Shown piece by piece: positions 18,139 to 27,790 of a DNA stretch of 64,000 nt. The DNA is taken from the NCBI GenBank assembly GCA_958296235.1, contig OY282457.1, forward strand, positions 3,405,338 to 3,469,337, in the 5' to 3' direction. Under the pieces are notes generated by a model that did not search any database, was not told the origin of the DNA, and saw only the letters and a program-made list of their open reading frames with translations. The position numbers were made by a program, and so were the translations under genes. How positions within the stretch are numbered: the first letter of the stretch is position 1; each line of letters begins with the position of its first letter. Source of the DNA: an uncultured Candidatus Binatia bacterium (GTDB lineage Bacteria > Desulfobacterota > Binatia > Bin18).

Positions 18139-18957
18139 ATGGCGAACATCGTTGCAGCCATGTCGTCAGTTCACAGCCCTCTGATGATGAGCGCGCCCCA
18201 CATGGCGGATGAGGCCACCTGGGGCAGGATACACACTGGCTTCGATACCCTCCGAGAAACTTTTACCTCTGCTGGGGCAGATACGCTCGTCGTTATTTCA
18301 GACGAACATTTCAATGCGCTCGACCCGCGTCGCTATCCGTCGTTCGGCGTGGTAACGGCTGAGACGAGCGTCGGTCCGGTAGAAAACTGGCTCGGCGTGC
18401 CCTGCGATAGCATCTCGGTCAGGTTTGAGCCGGAGTTGGCCGAGGCGGTCCTTGACGAAGGGGTACGCCAAGGCTTCGATTTGACGCGGATTGGCGAGGT
18501 CGGCTTAGACCACGGATTTCTCACCTGCCTGAATTTTCTGACGCCGCAGTGGGATATGTCCTATCTGTGGTTGATTCAGAACTGTGTCCTGCCGCCCCTG
18601 CCGAGCCTGAAGCGATGCTATGATTTCGGGCGGATGGTCGGCCAGGCCATCCAGGCGTGGGACAGCTCCCGCCGGGTGGCTCTGCTTGGCACGGGCGGAT
18701 TGTCCCATGCGGTTGGCACGCCGGATATGGGCAAGGTTGACCCCCAATTCGATAAAAAATTCCTCAATCTGCTGTGTAACCAGGACCCGGCCATGCTCGA
18801 TATTACGGATGCGGAGCTGGATACGGTCGGCAACGGCACGCACGAGATTCGGAACTGGATTGCGGTGGCCGGCGCAGTCGAGGGCGCCCAAGGTGAAGTC
18901 GTCATGTATGAAGAAGCCCTGGTCGTGGGCTTCGGCATGATGCAATTTCAGCTGTAG
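18139..18957 (+). CDS. LigB-family extradiol ring-cleavage dioxygenase (catalytic subunit)
   Basis: 272 residues. Class III extradiol features: SSVHSPLMMSAPH near the N-terminus (iron-ligand His), VVISDEHFNAL (second His and an acidic residue), and LLGTGGLSHAVGTPD near the C-terminus. These match the LigB fold that cleaves catecholic rings using Fe(II). With the LigA-like gene it makes an alpha/beta enzyme. The ribosome binding site AAGGAG is clear. Substrate not determinable. Confidence 0.9.
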   Translation: MANIVAAMSSVHSPLMMSAPHMADEATWGRIHTGFDTLRETFTSAGADTLVVISDEHFNALDPRRYPSFGVVTAETSVGPVENWLGVPCDSISVRFEPELAEAVLDEGVRQGFDLTRIGEVGLDHGFLTCLNFLTPQWDMSYLWLIQNCVLPPLPSLKRCYDFGRMVGQAIQAWDSSRRVALLGTGGLSHAVGTPDMGKVDPQFDKKFLNLLCNQDPAMLDITDAELDTVGNGTHEIRNWIAVAGAVEGAQGEVVMYEEALVVGFGMMQFQL

Positions 18958-18980
18958 GCCGGCCTCATCCCGGAGGGCGG

Positions 18981-19862
18981 ATGAGTGGAGCTGTGCCGCG
19001 TGGAACGCTGGCCGTCCTCGGTGTGGGCATCCTCGCCATTTCGACTGCCGCGCCGCTGATAAAGCTCGTCCCCGACGTCCCACCGCTCGTGGTGGCTGCC
19101 TTTCGGCTCGGTCTCGCCGCGCTGATATTGACCCCGCTGAGCCTCGTCCGGCTCCGAACCGCGGGTGGCTCGCTATCGGTTCCTGACCTGTGGGCGGTGG
19201 GCGCGGCCGGTCTGTGTCTGGCCCTCCACTTTGCCGCCTGGATTGCCTCTCTCCGCTACACGTCTGTCGCGAGTTCCGTGGCGCTGGTGACCATGAACCC
19301 GCTCCTGCTGGCCATAGCCGGATATCTCATCTGGCGGGAACGACTCGTCCGGCGACAGTGGTGGGGGATAGGCTTGGCATTACTGGGCAGCCTGTGTATT
19401 GGCTGGAACGATTTTCACCAGGCCGGGCCGGCCGTAGCGTCCGCGCTGTATGGCGATGTCTTAGCCGTGGGTGGCGCAGTCATGGTATCTGCCTATCTTC
19501 TGTGTGGTCGTCTGGCCCGACCGCGCCTTGGCCTGCGCGTGTATGTTGGTCTCGTTTACGGATGTGCGGCCGTCATCGTCCTGGCCGGCTGTTTTATCTT
19601 CCAACTGCCGCTGCTGGGCTATGCCCCACGGGCCTACCTCGTCCTGGTCCTGCTTGCCCTTATTCCCCAGGTGTTGGGCCATACCATTCTGAACTGGGCG
19701 CTGGCCTATATGTCTCCGACGTTGGTGGCCCTGGCGATTCTTGGCGAACCGCTGGGAGCCGCCCTGCTGGCCTGGATATTTCTCAACGAGTCGGTGGGCC
19801 TGCTCCAAGGGATAGGAGCGGTGGGCCTGCTAACGGGGATTGTGCTGGGACAGCAACGTTGA
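18981..19862 (+). CDS. EamA/DMT-superfamily transporter
   Basis: 293 residues with about ten hydrophobic segments in two EamA halves. The first half ends around MNPLLLAIAGYLIWRERLVR and the second around LVALAILGEPLGAALLAWIFLNE, both family hallmarks. Such carriers export or take up small metabolites across the inner membrane. It starts 23 bases after the LigB gene with GGAGGGCGG, so it is probably in the same operon and may move an intermediate of the aromatic pathway. Confidence 0.88.
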   Translation: MSGAVPRGTLAVLGVGILAISTAAPLIKLVPDVPPLVVAAFRLGLAALILTPLSLVRLRTAGGSLSVPDLWAVGAAGLCLALHFAAWIASLRYTSVASSVALVTMNPLLLAIAGYLIWRERLVRRQWWGIGLALLGSLCIGWNDFHQAGPAVASALYGDVLAVGGAVMVSAYLLCGRLARPRLGLRVYVGLVYGCAAVIVLAGCFIFQLPLLGYAPRAYLVLVLLALIPQVLGHTILNWALAYMSPTLVALAILGEPLGAALLAWIFLNESVGLLQGIGAVGLLTGIVLGQQR

Positions 19863-19923
19863 CGGAATGGAGCTGCTGAGGAGGCGGCCCGACACAGGGC
19901 AACCACACGGGTTGCCCTGGCCG

Positions 19924-20631
19924 CTAGTCATCCTTCGCCAGGGAGAGCAGGATTTGCAGCAGATACCAGAACATCAGGGCCACACCGGCAAACAGCGCCA
20001 GCGAGGCGGCGACGTGCTGGTCGGGCCGATAGTGGTGAATAATGTTCGAGGTCGTGTACAGAATAGACCCAGCGGCAAAGGCAACCATAATGGTAGAGAA
20101 GAACAACCCCAGGCTAAAGCCAAACATCATGCTGGCTAAAATCACCCCCAGGGCGACAAATCCGCCTACGGAGAGAATACCCCGCAGAAAAGAAAAATCT
20201 TTGCGGGTGGTGAAAGCCGTGAACGTCAGCCCGCCAAACAACAGCAAGGTCATCAGTCCCGCCGTCGGAATAACATCTGGCGAGCTATAGTGCGTCGCAA
20301 TATACAGCATGGGGAGAAAGATGACTGCCTCGGCCACGATATACAGCCCCAGTCCCAGGTATTGCATCTGCGGCGAGGCGTCGGACTGTGCCCAGCGGTC
20401 GGCCAGCCAGGACACGCCCATGAACGCGGCGAGCACGACGAACCAGCCGTAACCACCAACCATGGTCTGAACCAGAGCTGGCGCAAACGACGACTGCAAC
20501 AGGAGATTTTCGACCAGGATAAAGGCCAGTATTGCCAACGCGAGGTGGGTATAGGTGCGGCGAATAAACTCCGCTCGCGCTACCTCAGATGCATAGGCTG
20601 CCGGTTGGGAATACGTCATAGTTGAAGCCAT
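19924..20631 (-). CDS. Bax inhibitor-1/YccA family membrane protein
   Basis: 235 residues with seven hydrophobic segments and the BI-1 layout: FIRRTYTHLALAILAFI at the start, GLMTLLLFGGLTFTAF in the middle, ILYTTSNIIHHY near the end and a terminal DD. Bacterial BI-1 proteins are inner-membrane, pH-sensitive calcium leak channels or FtsH-linked regulators. Start follows GGAGGTAGGT. Its neighbours are unrelated. Confidence 0.9.
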   Translation of the reverse strand: MASTMTYSQPAAYASEVARAEFIRRTYTHLALAILAFILVENLLLQSSFAPALVQTMVGGYGWFVVLAAFMGVSWLADRWAQSDASPQMQYLGLGLYIVAEAVIFLPMLYIATHYSSPDVIPTAGLMTLLLFGGLTFTAFTTRKDFSFLRGILSVGGFVALGVILASMMFGFSLGLFFSTIMVAFAAGSILYTTSNIIHHYRPDQHVAASLALFAGVALMFWYLLQILLSLAKDD

Positions 20632-20782
20632 ACCTACCTCCGTGGAGCTGACTATTCTTTTTTCAGGCTAATGCTCTGGCAGGAGACAGTCAATGCCGAG
20701 AGGGGCAAAAAGAAGAGGCAGCCGTACCGGGCCACCCCTCCACATCCGATGGAAAGAAATAAGCGCGCAGTCCCACGCGCGT

Positions 20783-21709
20783 TTATTGGGCGAAGGCCGC
20801 TTTCAGTCCCTCAGCCACTTCTGCCAGCGCTTTCTTCTGGGCGTCGAGATGGAAGAAACTGAAGAAGCCGTGAATGGTTCCGTCGTAGCGGGATATGGTG
20901 ATATCTGCGCCGGCGTCCTGGAGCTTTTTGCCGTAGGCTTCACCCTCGTCGCGCAGCGGATCAAACTCGGCCGTAATGATCAGCCCCGGCGGCGGACTGT
21001 TCACGTATTTGGCTTGCAGAGGCGAGGCGTAGGGCGCATTTCCAGCCGCGTCATTTTCAAGATAATGGTCCCAGAACCACACCATGGAGTCCTTGGTGAG
21101 CAGATAGCCTTCCCCGTTCTGCTTGCACGACTCGGTATCAAAGGCATGGTTGGTGACCGGATAGAGCAAGAGCTGGTAGGCGAGCGAAGGGGCACCACGA
21201 TCACCAGACATGAGCGCCACTGCTGCGGCTAAGTTACCACCGGCACTATCCCCGCCAACCGCCACCCGGTGCGGGTCGCCGCCAATAGAAGCGACATTGA
21301 GCACCGCCCATTTGGTCGCTTCGTAACAATCCTCAGGTGCCGCGGGAAATTTGTGCTCTGGAGCGAGGCGGTAATCAACAGCAATCGTCATGCAGCCGGC
21401 GGCGTTGGTCAGGGCGCGACAGGTTGCATCGTGGCTTTCGAGGTCACCGACCACCCAGCCGCCGCCATGAAAAAAGATCAGAACGGGCAGCGGACCGTCT
21501 CCCTCGGGCGTATAGATTCGGATCGGCAGGTCGCCGTTCGGGCTTGGAATGGTCCGATTTTCAACCCTGGCAACCGGCTCCGGGTTCTCAACCTGGAAGA
21601 GTTGCACAATGGCCTGGCGGGCCTCCGCAACCTCCATTTCGTTAAAGCCGCGGCCGCCGGCGGCCACGAGTTGGTCAATAAAGGCTTGTTCTTGCTGACC
21701 TAGGGGCAT
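20783..21709 (-). CDS. alpha/beta hydrolase of the hormone-sensitive lipase (HSL) family
   Basis: 308 residues. HSL family marks: the oxyanion-hole motif HGGGW (81-85), nucleophile elbow GDSAG (Ser155), a [10 protein letters not shown] segment (catalytic Asp) and [10 protein letters not shown] (catalytic His). Such cytoplasmic esterases hydrolyse short-chain acyl esters. Start follows AAGGAGGGAAGT. Gene stands alone. Confidence 0.93.
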   Translation of the reverse strand: MPLGQQEQAFIDQLVAAGGRGFNEMEVAEARQAIVQLFQVENPEPVARVENRTIPSPNGDLPIRIYTPEGDGPLPVLIFFHGGGWVVGDLESHDATCRALTNAAGCMTIAVDYRLAPEHKFPAAPEDCYEATKWAVLNVASIGGDPHRVAVGGDSAGGNLAAAVALMSGDRGAPSLAYQLLLYPVTNHAFDTESCKQNGEGYLLTKDSMVWFWDHYLENDAAGNAPYASPLQAKYVNSPPPGLIITAEFDPLRDEGEAYGKKLQDAGADITISRYDGTIHGFFSFFHLDAQKKALAEVAEGLKAAFAQ

Positions 21710-21934
21710 ACTTCCCTCCTTGCTGTGATTCGTGCTGTGCTGGGTCGATGGGTCATGACTGGAATGAGATGTTTAGCTGGGGTGGGTGGTATTTTTCAAG
21801 AGGGCCGGCCGCGGAGATCTGCGGGCGTGTATCAAGGAGCGAGAGAACCTGGGCCGACGACCCCAGACTGACCGGAAGAAGAGCGCGAGACAGTTGAGAC
21901 CGTGCGCCAGGTTCTGCTTTTTCAGCCCAAGCCC

Positions 21935-22942
21935 TCAGGGTGTTGACCGTGCGTTCGCCTGCCCGTTCATCCACTGGGCAAATTTGTCTGTTTCATTCCG
22001 GGCCTGTCGCCACAGAAGTTGCACCGCCCGGTCCGGGTCCCAACTGCCCGGCCGCTCGATAAAGTCAAAGCCCAGTTTATCTGGCGAGTCTTTAATGCTC
22101 GAACGGAGAAACGGATATCTATCCACCCAGGCGGTGACAGGCGAATCATAAAAATAAGGAACGGCTTCAGACCTGAAGCTTGCGGCTCGAGCCTGCCGGA
22201 TGTCTTTCCGTTCAGTGTTGAGATAGGCGTGCTTATACTGACGGATCGCCCGGGCCGTTTCATAATAACCGAACAGGACCCTGGCGCCAGCCACAACGCG
22301 CTTCTCTGCCTCTCCTTGGCTTTGGCGGCTCAAGGTACGGATACGATTCCTGGCTTCTCGTACGCCCTTCTCGTAGACTGGAAGGGGGCCGGAGAGTACG
22401 GCCAGCGTTTCCAGCCCGCGCAAGGTAGCGAGGGCTTGGTCGCCTATGGCCTCCGTTCTCGCTTGCACGCCTTCTGGTAACGGCGCCGTCAACATGGTTT
22501 GCAGGCTTGCGACCGCCTGTTTCTCCTCTTTCTTCTCTTCTATCTGCTGCCAGATTTCGGGCTCAAAAAAGATCGGACGCCGTTTTCCCTTGCGGGCGAC
22601 TAACAGCAGAACGGCCTTTTGCTTTTTCTGAGCATCGCGGACCGCATTGCGGTAACTCTGACAGTCCTGAATAGGCCAGCTGTTCACCTGTTCGAGAATA
22701 TCGCCCTTGCGCAACCCGACGCGTGAGCCTGGAGTGAGTTGGGTAATCTCAGCAATGGGGAGACCGGGGGCATCCGCCTGCCTGCTTGGGTGGAGGGTAA
22801 GCCCGAGGTACTCTTGCGCTTCCTGGCAGGGGTTTGCCGCGGCGGGGAGTGGCTGAAAAAAGAAACTCATTGTGACCGCGGTCACAATAACACAAGCAGA
22901 ATATTTCACGGTGATCTTCCTTACTCTCTTGGCTGCCCGCAT
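21935..22942 (-). CDS. exported PDZ-domain protein of unknown function
   Basis: 335 residues. A signal peptide is visible (VIVTAVTMSFFFQPLPAAANP). A PDZ domain spans roughly residues 45-120 (LGLTLHP, LPIAEITQLTPGSRVGLRKGDILEQVN, VLLLVARKGKRRPIFFEPEIW). The remainder is helical and charged, with KKEEKQAVASLQ and no recognisable catalytic site. Likely periplasmic, binding peptide C-termini. It lies downstream of nadK on the same strand with a gap of about 120 bases; a functional link is not evident. Confidence 0.75.
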   Translation of the reverse strand: MRAAKRVRKITVKYSACVIVTAVTMSFFFQPLPAAANPCQEAQEYLGLTLHPSRQADAPGLPIAEITQLTPGSRVGLRKGDILEQVNSWPIQDCQSYRNAVRDAQKKQKAVLLLVARKGKRRPIFFEPEIWQQIEEKKEEKQAVASLQTMLTAPLPEGVQARTEAIGDQALATLRGLETLAVLSGPLPVYEKGVREARNRIRTLSRQSQGEAEKRVVAGARVLFGYYETARAIRQYKHAYLNTERKDIRQARAASFRSEAVPYFYDSPVTAWVDRYPFLRSSIKDSPDKLGFDFIERPGSWDPDRAVQLLWRQARNETDKFAQWMNGQANARSTP

Positions 22943-23059
22943 TTATATATGGGAGCCCATCGAGTCCGGTCAAGGCGCATACCGGACGGACCGTGGCCGA
23001 AAGCGAGCCAGGGCAGTGCGGGATGTGCGCTGGAGCCTGAGACCGGCCGACCGGCGGAG

Positions 23060-23914
23060 CTATCTCTCCCCCCAGCGGAGTTTGCTGCGCAGGACCTCAA
23101 AGAAGGTCCGATTGGGGGAGATGATGAGCGGTACAGTCACGCGGGAGCGTTGAATACTCACCGTGTCCCCACTCTTGAGCGGATGCCCTTCTTGGCCGTC
23201 CAAGGTCAGTGTGACGTCCTCGTCTGGAGTCTGGACCACTACTTTGATATCGGCCTGGTCAGGGAGAATAACCGGACGGTTTGTCAATGTGTGCGGACAG
23301 ATTGGCGTCAGCACGACAACGCCAAGCGTCGCATCGATAATCGGCCCGCCCGCGGCCAGGGAATAGGCAGTCGAGCCGGTTGGGGTGGCGACAATGAGCC
23401 CGTCCGCTTTATAGGTACAGAGATGTTTGCCATCCACCCAGGTGGCAAGGTCCATAATGCGGGCCAGCGCGCCTTTGTTAATGACCGCATCGTTCAGCGC
23501 CTGAAACGCGCCAACCGGCTGCCGGTCGCGGATCAGTGTGGTCGTGAGCAGGCTGCGTCGCTCGATTGCATAATCGCCAGCGAGGATACGGGTCAGCGTG
23601 GTAAACAGCTCTTCGGTCGTTGTTTCGGTCAGAAAGCCCAGCCCGCCAAGATTGACACCCAGAATAGGCACTGCCCGCGTCGTAGCCCGCCGGGCAACGC
23701 TGAGCAGCGTCCCATCACCGCCCAGCACGACGACCAGGTCGGCCTGGGCCATGATCTCGACTTTGCGCCACCCCCGCCCCAGACCTAACTCTTCACTGGT
23801 GCGGTCCTCCGGCAGAATGGTCTTGCCGCGCTCTTGCAACCAGGCCACCAGGTCGCGACCCAACGCAATCGCCGCCGGCGTATTGACCTTGATGACCAGA
23901 CCGATTGTCTGCAT
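23060..23914 (-). CDS. nadK: NAD kinase
   Basis: 284 residues, usual length. NAD kinase motifs: VVVLGGDGTLLS (GGDG at 65-68), ILGVNLGGLGFLTE, the NDAVINKG segment (NE/D motif) and YKADGLIVATPTGSTAYSLAAGGPI. The enzyme phosphorylates NAD to NADP in the cytoplasm. Divergent from rarA across 62 bases. No clear Shine-Dalgarno precedes the ATG. Confidence 0.97.
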   Translation of the reverse strand: MQTIGLVIKVNTPAAIALGRDLVAWLQERGKTILPEDRTSEELGLGRGWRKVEIMAQADLVVVLGGDGTLLSVARRATTRAVPILGVNLGGLGFLTETTTEELFTTLTRILAGDYAIERRSLLTTTLIRDRQPVGAFQALNDAVINKGALARIMDLATWVDGKHLCTYKADGLIVATPTGSTAYSLAAGGPIIDATLGVVVLTPICPHTLTNRPVILPDQADIKVVVQTPDEDVTLTLDGQEGHPLKSGDTVSIQRSRVTVPLIISPNRTFFEVLRSKLRWGER

Positions 23915-23962
23915 ATATCGAGCGAAGCGGTGAGGGCGCTCCCTTTTCTCCGTGCCTAGCGT

Positions 23963-23968
23963 ATAATG
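23963..23968 (+). promoter_or_regulatory. possible -10 element giving a near-leaderless rarA transcript
   Basis: A perfect TATAAT sits 8 bases before the rarA ATG (23977). No good -35 is visible. Transcription from it would begin at or right before the ATG. A GAGGGA lies between, but only two bases before the ATG, too close for normal use. Confidence 0.35.
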
Positions 23969-23976
23969 AGGGACCT

Positions 23977-25341
23977 ATGGCAATCCGTCAGCCTCATCTG
24001 AGGGACCAGCACAATCTATTTGCTCATACTGCCGAAAAGGAAGCGGCCAAGAAAGCCCCTCTGGCCGAGCGTATGCGACCCCAGACGCTGGATACCTATG
24101 TTGGTCAGACACATCTCCTTGGGCCGGGCCGCCTCCTGCGGCAAATGATTGAGCAGAAAACGCTGACGTCGCTGATCTTATGGGGACCGCCCGGCAGTGG
24201 CAAAACGACCCTGGCCCGGGTGCTCGCCCAGGCCGTCGCACTGCCCTGGGTGAGCTTTTCGGCCGTGCTGGCCGGGGTCAAAGAATTACGTCTCATCCTG
24301 GCGGATGCGCAGCGGCATCAGCAGCAAACGGGCCAATCGACCGTTTTATTTGTGGATGAAATTCACCGTTTCAATAAAGCCCAACAGGACGCCTTTCTGC
24401 CGCATGTAGAGCAGGGTCTGATTATTCTGATTGGCGCAACAACGGAAAACCCGTCTTTTGAGGTGATTGCTCCCCTCTTGTCGCGCTCTCGGGTGGTGGT
24501 GCTGGAAGCGATGGAAGCCGAGCAGGTGGTCCAGATTCTGTCCCGCGCCCTGCAAGACACAGACCGCGGCCTGGGGCAGTATCGGATTGGAGCGGACGAA
24601 GCAGTCCTGCGGACCATTGCCGAATCCGCGCAGGGAGATGCCCGGGTTGCCTTAAACACCCTTGAGGTCGCAACGACTCTGGCGGTCCAAAAAGAAGCCA
24701 CACAGCTTGATGTGGCCCTGGTGCAAGAAGCAGCCCAGCAGAAGGCCATCTTGTACGATAAGGCTGGGGAGGAACATTATAATGTCATCTCCGCCTTCAT
24801 TAAGAGCTTACGCGGGAGTGACCCCGACGCGGCGCTCTACTGGATGCTGCGCATGCTGGAGGCTGGGGAAGATATCCTCTTTATTGCCAGACGGATGGTC
24901 ATCTTTGCAGCCGAGGACATTGGGAATGCCGACCCGCAGGCATTGCCTCTGGCTATAGCGACAAAGGAAGCGGTGCATTTCGTCGGGCTGCCGGAGGCGC
25001 GTATTCCATTAGCCCAAGCCGCCACCTATCTCGCGGCCGCACCCAAATCGAACGCCTCGTACAGAGCCATGAAAGCCGCCCAGGCCGATGTGCATACCTA
25101 TGGTCCCTTGCCAGTCCCGCTCCATTTGCGCAACGCGCCGACAAAACTGATGAAAAACCTGGGATATGGCAAGGGCTACGAGTATGCGCACGATTACGAG
25201 GATGCCGTTGTGACCCAGACCCATTTGCCCGAGAAGCTGCTCCAGAGACGATATTATCAGCCCAGCGAGCGCGGCTCTGAAAAAGGAATAAGCGAACGGC
25301 TGAAGGCGCGGCGGAAAAGGCAAGCGGACACGCAAGACTGA
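23977..25341 (+). CDS. rarA: replication-associated recombination protein A (RarA/MgsA)
   Basis: 454 residues. AAA+ clamp-loader-like ATPase: Walker A GPPGSGKT (70-77), Walker B VLFVDEIHRFNKAQQDAFLPHVE, sensor IGATTENPSFEV, and the C-terminal tetramer region with GSDPDAALYWMLRM, AEDIGNADPQA and APKSNASYRA. RarA acts at stalled replication forks with SSB. I chose the ATG at 23977, where the family sequence begins; an in-frame ATG at 23905 would add unrelated residues. Divergent from nadK. Confidence 0.96.
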   Translation: MAIRQPHLRDQHNLFAHTAEKEAAKKAPLAERMRPQTLDTYVGQTHLLGPGRLLRQMIEQKTLTSLILWGPPGSGKTTLARVLAQAVALPWVSFSAVLAGVKELRLILADAQRHQQQTGQSTVLFVDEIHRFNKAQQDAFLPHVEQGLIILIGATTENPSFEVIAPLLSRSRVVVLEAMEAEQVVQILSRALQDTDRGLGQYRIGADEAVLRTIAESAQGDARVALNTLEVATTLAVQKEATQLDVALVQEAAQQKAILYDKAGEEHYNVISAFIKSLRGSDPDAALYWMLRMLEAGEDILFIARRMVIFAAEDIGNADPQALPLAIATKEAVHFVGLPEARIPLAQAATYLAAAPKSNASYRAMKAAQADVHTYGPLPVPLHLRNAPTKLMKNLGYGKGYEYAHDYEDAVVTQTHLPEKLLQRRYYQPSERGSEKGISERLKARRKRQADTQD

Positions 25342-25413
25342 AGCGGAGCGGATACCAGGGCCTGGCCGGGGCAGTGTCTGCATCCGCGCTGCAATACGGA
25401 AGGAGAAATACAC

Positions 25414-26568
25414 ATGGCATACCCACCACCGGAACCTTTTACGATTGCTATTCCTGATGCGGTGCTGGACGATCTGGAAAATCGGCTCAGCCGCGTTCGC
25501 TGGCCGGGCGAACTGCCCCATTCAGACTGGGATTACGGGGCGAATCTCTCCTATGTTCAGCAACTCGTCGAATACTGGCGCACGCAGTATGACTGGCGCG
25601 CCCAGGAACGGGCGATGAATCGCTGGGCGCATTTCAAAACCACTATAGATGGACAAGAGCTTCATTTTATCCATGCGCGGGGGAAGGGTCCCGCGCCGCT
25701 GCCGTTGATTATTTCACACGGTTGGCCCGGCTCGTTTTATGAGTTTATGGAGGTGCTCGGGCCGTTGACCGACCCCGCCGCTCACGGCGGTGACCCGGCC
25801 GACGCCTTCGACGTGGTGGCACCGTCTCTGCCGGGCTATGGGTTTTCCGCCCCGCCCCAAGAACGCAAAGTCAACATCAGTCGTATGGCCGAGTGGTTCG
25901 CCATCTTGATGAGGGAGGTTCTCGGCTATGAGCGCTACGGCGCTCAGGGGGGCGATTGGGGCGCAATGATTTCGTCCCGGCTGGGCTATGCCTACCCTGA
26001 ACAGCTGATCGGCGTGCATCTCAATATGGTCGGGATTGCGCCCCACCCCGCCACTCGCCAAGACCTGAGCCCTGCGGAGCAGGAATTTCTGAAAGGGATG
26101 AGAACCTGGCAACGAGAGGAACGCGGCTACCAGGAAATTCAAGGGACCAAGCCGCAGACCCTGGGTTTTGCGCTCAACGACTCGCCGGTTGGCGTATGCG
26201 CCTGGATCGTTGAAAAGTTTCGGACGTGGAGTGACTGTAACGGAAATCCGGAAAACTCCTATACCAAAGACCAACTGCTGACCAACGTCATGATCTACTG
26301 GGTCACGCAAACCTTCCATTCGGCCTCACGGCTTTACTACGAAGAGCGGCACCACCCGTGGCGGCTGGGAAAAGACGAAAAAGTGCGTGTCCCCACCGGG
26401 GTCGCCGCCTTTCCAAAAGAGATTGCCTGCCCTCCACGGGAGTGGGCTGAGCGGGCGTATAATGTTCAGCACTGGACTGCCATGCCGGCCGGCGGCCATT
26501 TTGCGGCCATGGAGCAACCCGCGTTACTGGTCGAGGATATTCGGACGTTCTTCCGCGGTCTGCGTTAA
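25414..26568 (+). CDS. epoxide hydrolase (EHN-domain alpha/beta hydrolase)
   Basis: 384 residues. The N-terminal EHN domain (FTIAIPDAVLDDLENRLSRV, RWPGELPHSDWDYG) is followed by the alpha/beta hydrolase core: HGWPGSFYEF (oxyanion region), GGDWGAMISSRLGY with the nucleophilic Asp, and a C-terminal PAGGHFAAMEQP with the catalytic His. The reaction is hydrolysis of epoxides to diols. Start follows AAGGAGAAAT. A GST gene begins 5 bases after its stop, so the two likely form a detoxification operon for epoxide or electrophile products of aromatic oxygenation. Confidence 0.93.
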   Translation: MAYPPPEPFTIAIPDAVLDDLENRLSRVRWPGELPHSDWDYGANLSYVQQLVEYWRTQYDWRAQERAMNRWAHFKTTIDGQELHFIHARGKGPAPLPLIISHGWPGSFYEFMEVLGPLTDPAAHGGDPADAFDVVAPSLPGYGFSAPPQERKVNISRMAEWFAILMREVLGYERYGAQGGDWGAMISSRLGYAYPEQLIGVHLNMVGIAPHPATRQDLSPAEQEFLKGMRTWQREERGYQEIQGTKPQTLGFALNDSPVGVCAWIVEKFRTWSDCNGNPENSYTKDQLLTNVMIYWVTQTFHSASRLYYEERHHPWRLGKDEKVRVPTGVAAFPKEIACPPREWAERAYNVQHWTAMPAGGHFAAMEQPALLVEDIRTFFRGLR

Positions 26569-26573
26569 GGTCG

Positions 26574-27278
26574 ATGGCCGACCAGCACAAAATTGTTCTC
26601 CACGGCTCACGCCGCTCACCTTTTGTGGAGAAGGTCTATCGGGGCCTCATGCTCAAACGACTGCCGTTTGAGCTCCACGAGCCACACACGTTTCAGGACC
26701 TCCGGCGGCATAATCCCACGACGGGCAAGATGCCAGCGCTTGAACTGGATGGACAACTGCTCTTTGATTCAACGTTTATCCTGCGCGCGCTTGACGCCCA
26801 CCAGCCGAGCCCGCCCCTGCTGTCGGCCGACCCCCTGATTGCCGCGCAACAACGCTTGATTGAGGATTGGGCGGACGAGTCCCTGTACTGGTATGGCCTG
26901 GCCCTGCGTTGGACAATCCCGGCCAATGCCAAACGCGCCCTCCAGGCTTTCGTGTCCGTAGCGCCGCGGCTGCTCCGACCCCTGGTCAAGCTCATGGCGC
27001 CGCGCCTGATGCGGTCACAGATTCGGGCGCAGGGGACGGGCCGTCTGCCCGCGGACCTGCTGGTGCGTGAACTCGACGGGCACTTAGCGGCTCTGGTCAA
27101 GATGATCGGGCGGGGTCCCTTCTTCTTTGGCCTGGACCAGCCCAGCGTTGCCGACCTGGCCGTCTACGGCCAATTATTCTTTCTGTACGACAAGGCGACA
27201 CCCGAAGGCCAGGCCACCGTTGAGAACCATCCCGCATTGACCGAACTGTGTCTGCGCCTGGATGTGATGACCGACTAG
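26574..27278 (+). CDS. glutathione S-transferase family protein
   Basis: 234 residues. The N-terminal thioredoxin-like domain is visible (IVLHGSRRSPFVEKVYRGLM, with Ser in the active-site position and cis-Pro in GKMPALELDG, then DSTFILRALD). The C-terminal helical domain includes HLAALVKMIGRGPFFFGLDQ and PSVADLAVYGQLFFL. Co-transcribed with the epoxide hydrolase (5-base gap). Substrate unknown. Confidence 0.88.
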   Translation: MADQHKIVLHGSRRSPFVEKVYRGLMLKRLPFELHEPHTFQDLRRHNPTTGKMPALELDGQLLFDSTFILRALDAHQPSPPLLSADPLIAAQQRLIEDWADESLYWYGLALRWTIPANAKRALQAFVSVAPRLLRPLVKLMAPRLMRSQIRAQGTGRLPADLLVRELDGHLAALVKMIGRGPFFFGLDQPSVADLAVYGQLFFLYDKATPEGQATVENHPALTELCLRLDVMTD

Positions 27279-27342
27279 GGCAGGATACTCAGACGAACCT
27301 GTCTGCCCAAACCGCTTTGGGGTCCTGTACGCACAATCGGTT

Positions 27343-27738
27343 TCAGCCCTGGGCCTGCTGTGGGGTAATCTCAAAGGCGAAGGCCTCTCGATACCAGCCG
27401 ATCCAGCGAAAAATACGGGCACGGAAGTATTTGCGAAAGAAGAGCGGAAAAACGGTCTCCCGAACCCGCTCCCCCTCCACCCAGACCGCGACGCCTGGGA
27501 GACATGTTGAGCCAATTCGACAGGTAACGGTCGGCGTCTGTTTCAGGTTCTTGACCCAGTGCGAGTCCGAGCCCCGACCGGACGAGACATAAATCTTGTC
27601 CTGGGTTGCCACAAACCAGATTGTGACTGTGCGTGGTGTACCCGTCTTTCTCCCCACGACTGTCAGCTCCAGAAGCGATGTGCGATTGAGGCTGGCAAGA
27701 GTAGACGCGTCCAGCTTTGTCGATGTGAGGGAGGACAT
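27343..27738 (-). CDS. PNPOx-like/nitroreductase (DUF385, F420-type) family protein
   Basis: 131 residues. A split beta-barrel pattern is seen: LLELTVVGRKTGTPRTVTIWF, YVSSGRGSDSHWVKNLKQTP, then a long tail with a FRKYFRARIFRWIGWY segment. This fits small flavin- or deazaflavin-binding nitroreductase-family proteins. Whether it uses F420 or FMN cannot be told; two LLM oxidoreductases in the window would fit an F420-using cell, but no F420 biosynthesis gene is present here. Confidence 0.75.
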   Translation of the reverse strand: MSSLTSTKLDASTLASLNRTSLLELTVVGRKTGTPRTVTIWFVATQDKIYVSSGRGSDSHWVKNLKQTPTVTCRIGSTCLPGVAVWVEGERVRETVFPLFFRKYFRARIFRWIGWYREAFAFEITPQQAQG

Positions 27739-27790
27739 GTTTACTCTTTCAAGGTCCCGCGAGTCGTTTGCGCCGGCCAGAGCGTTGGCA

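Noticed and set aside
22739..23788. Plus-strand 349-residue frame opposite nadK and the PDZ gene
   Set aside because: Crosses two real genes on the other strand and has random composition.
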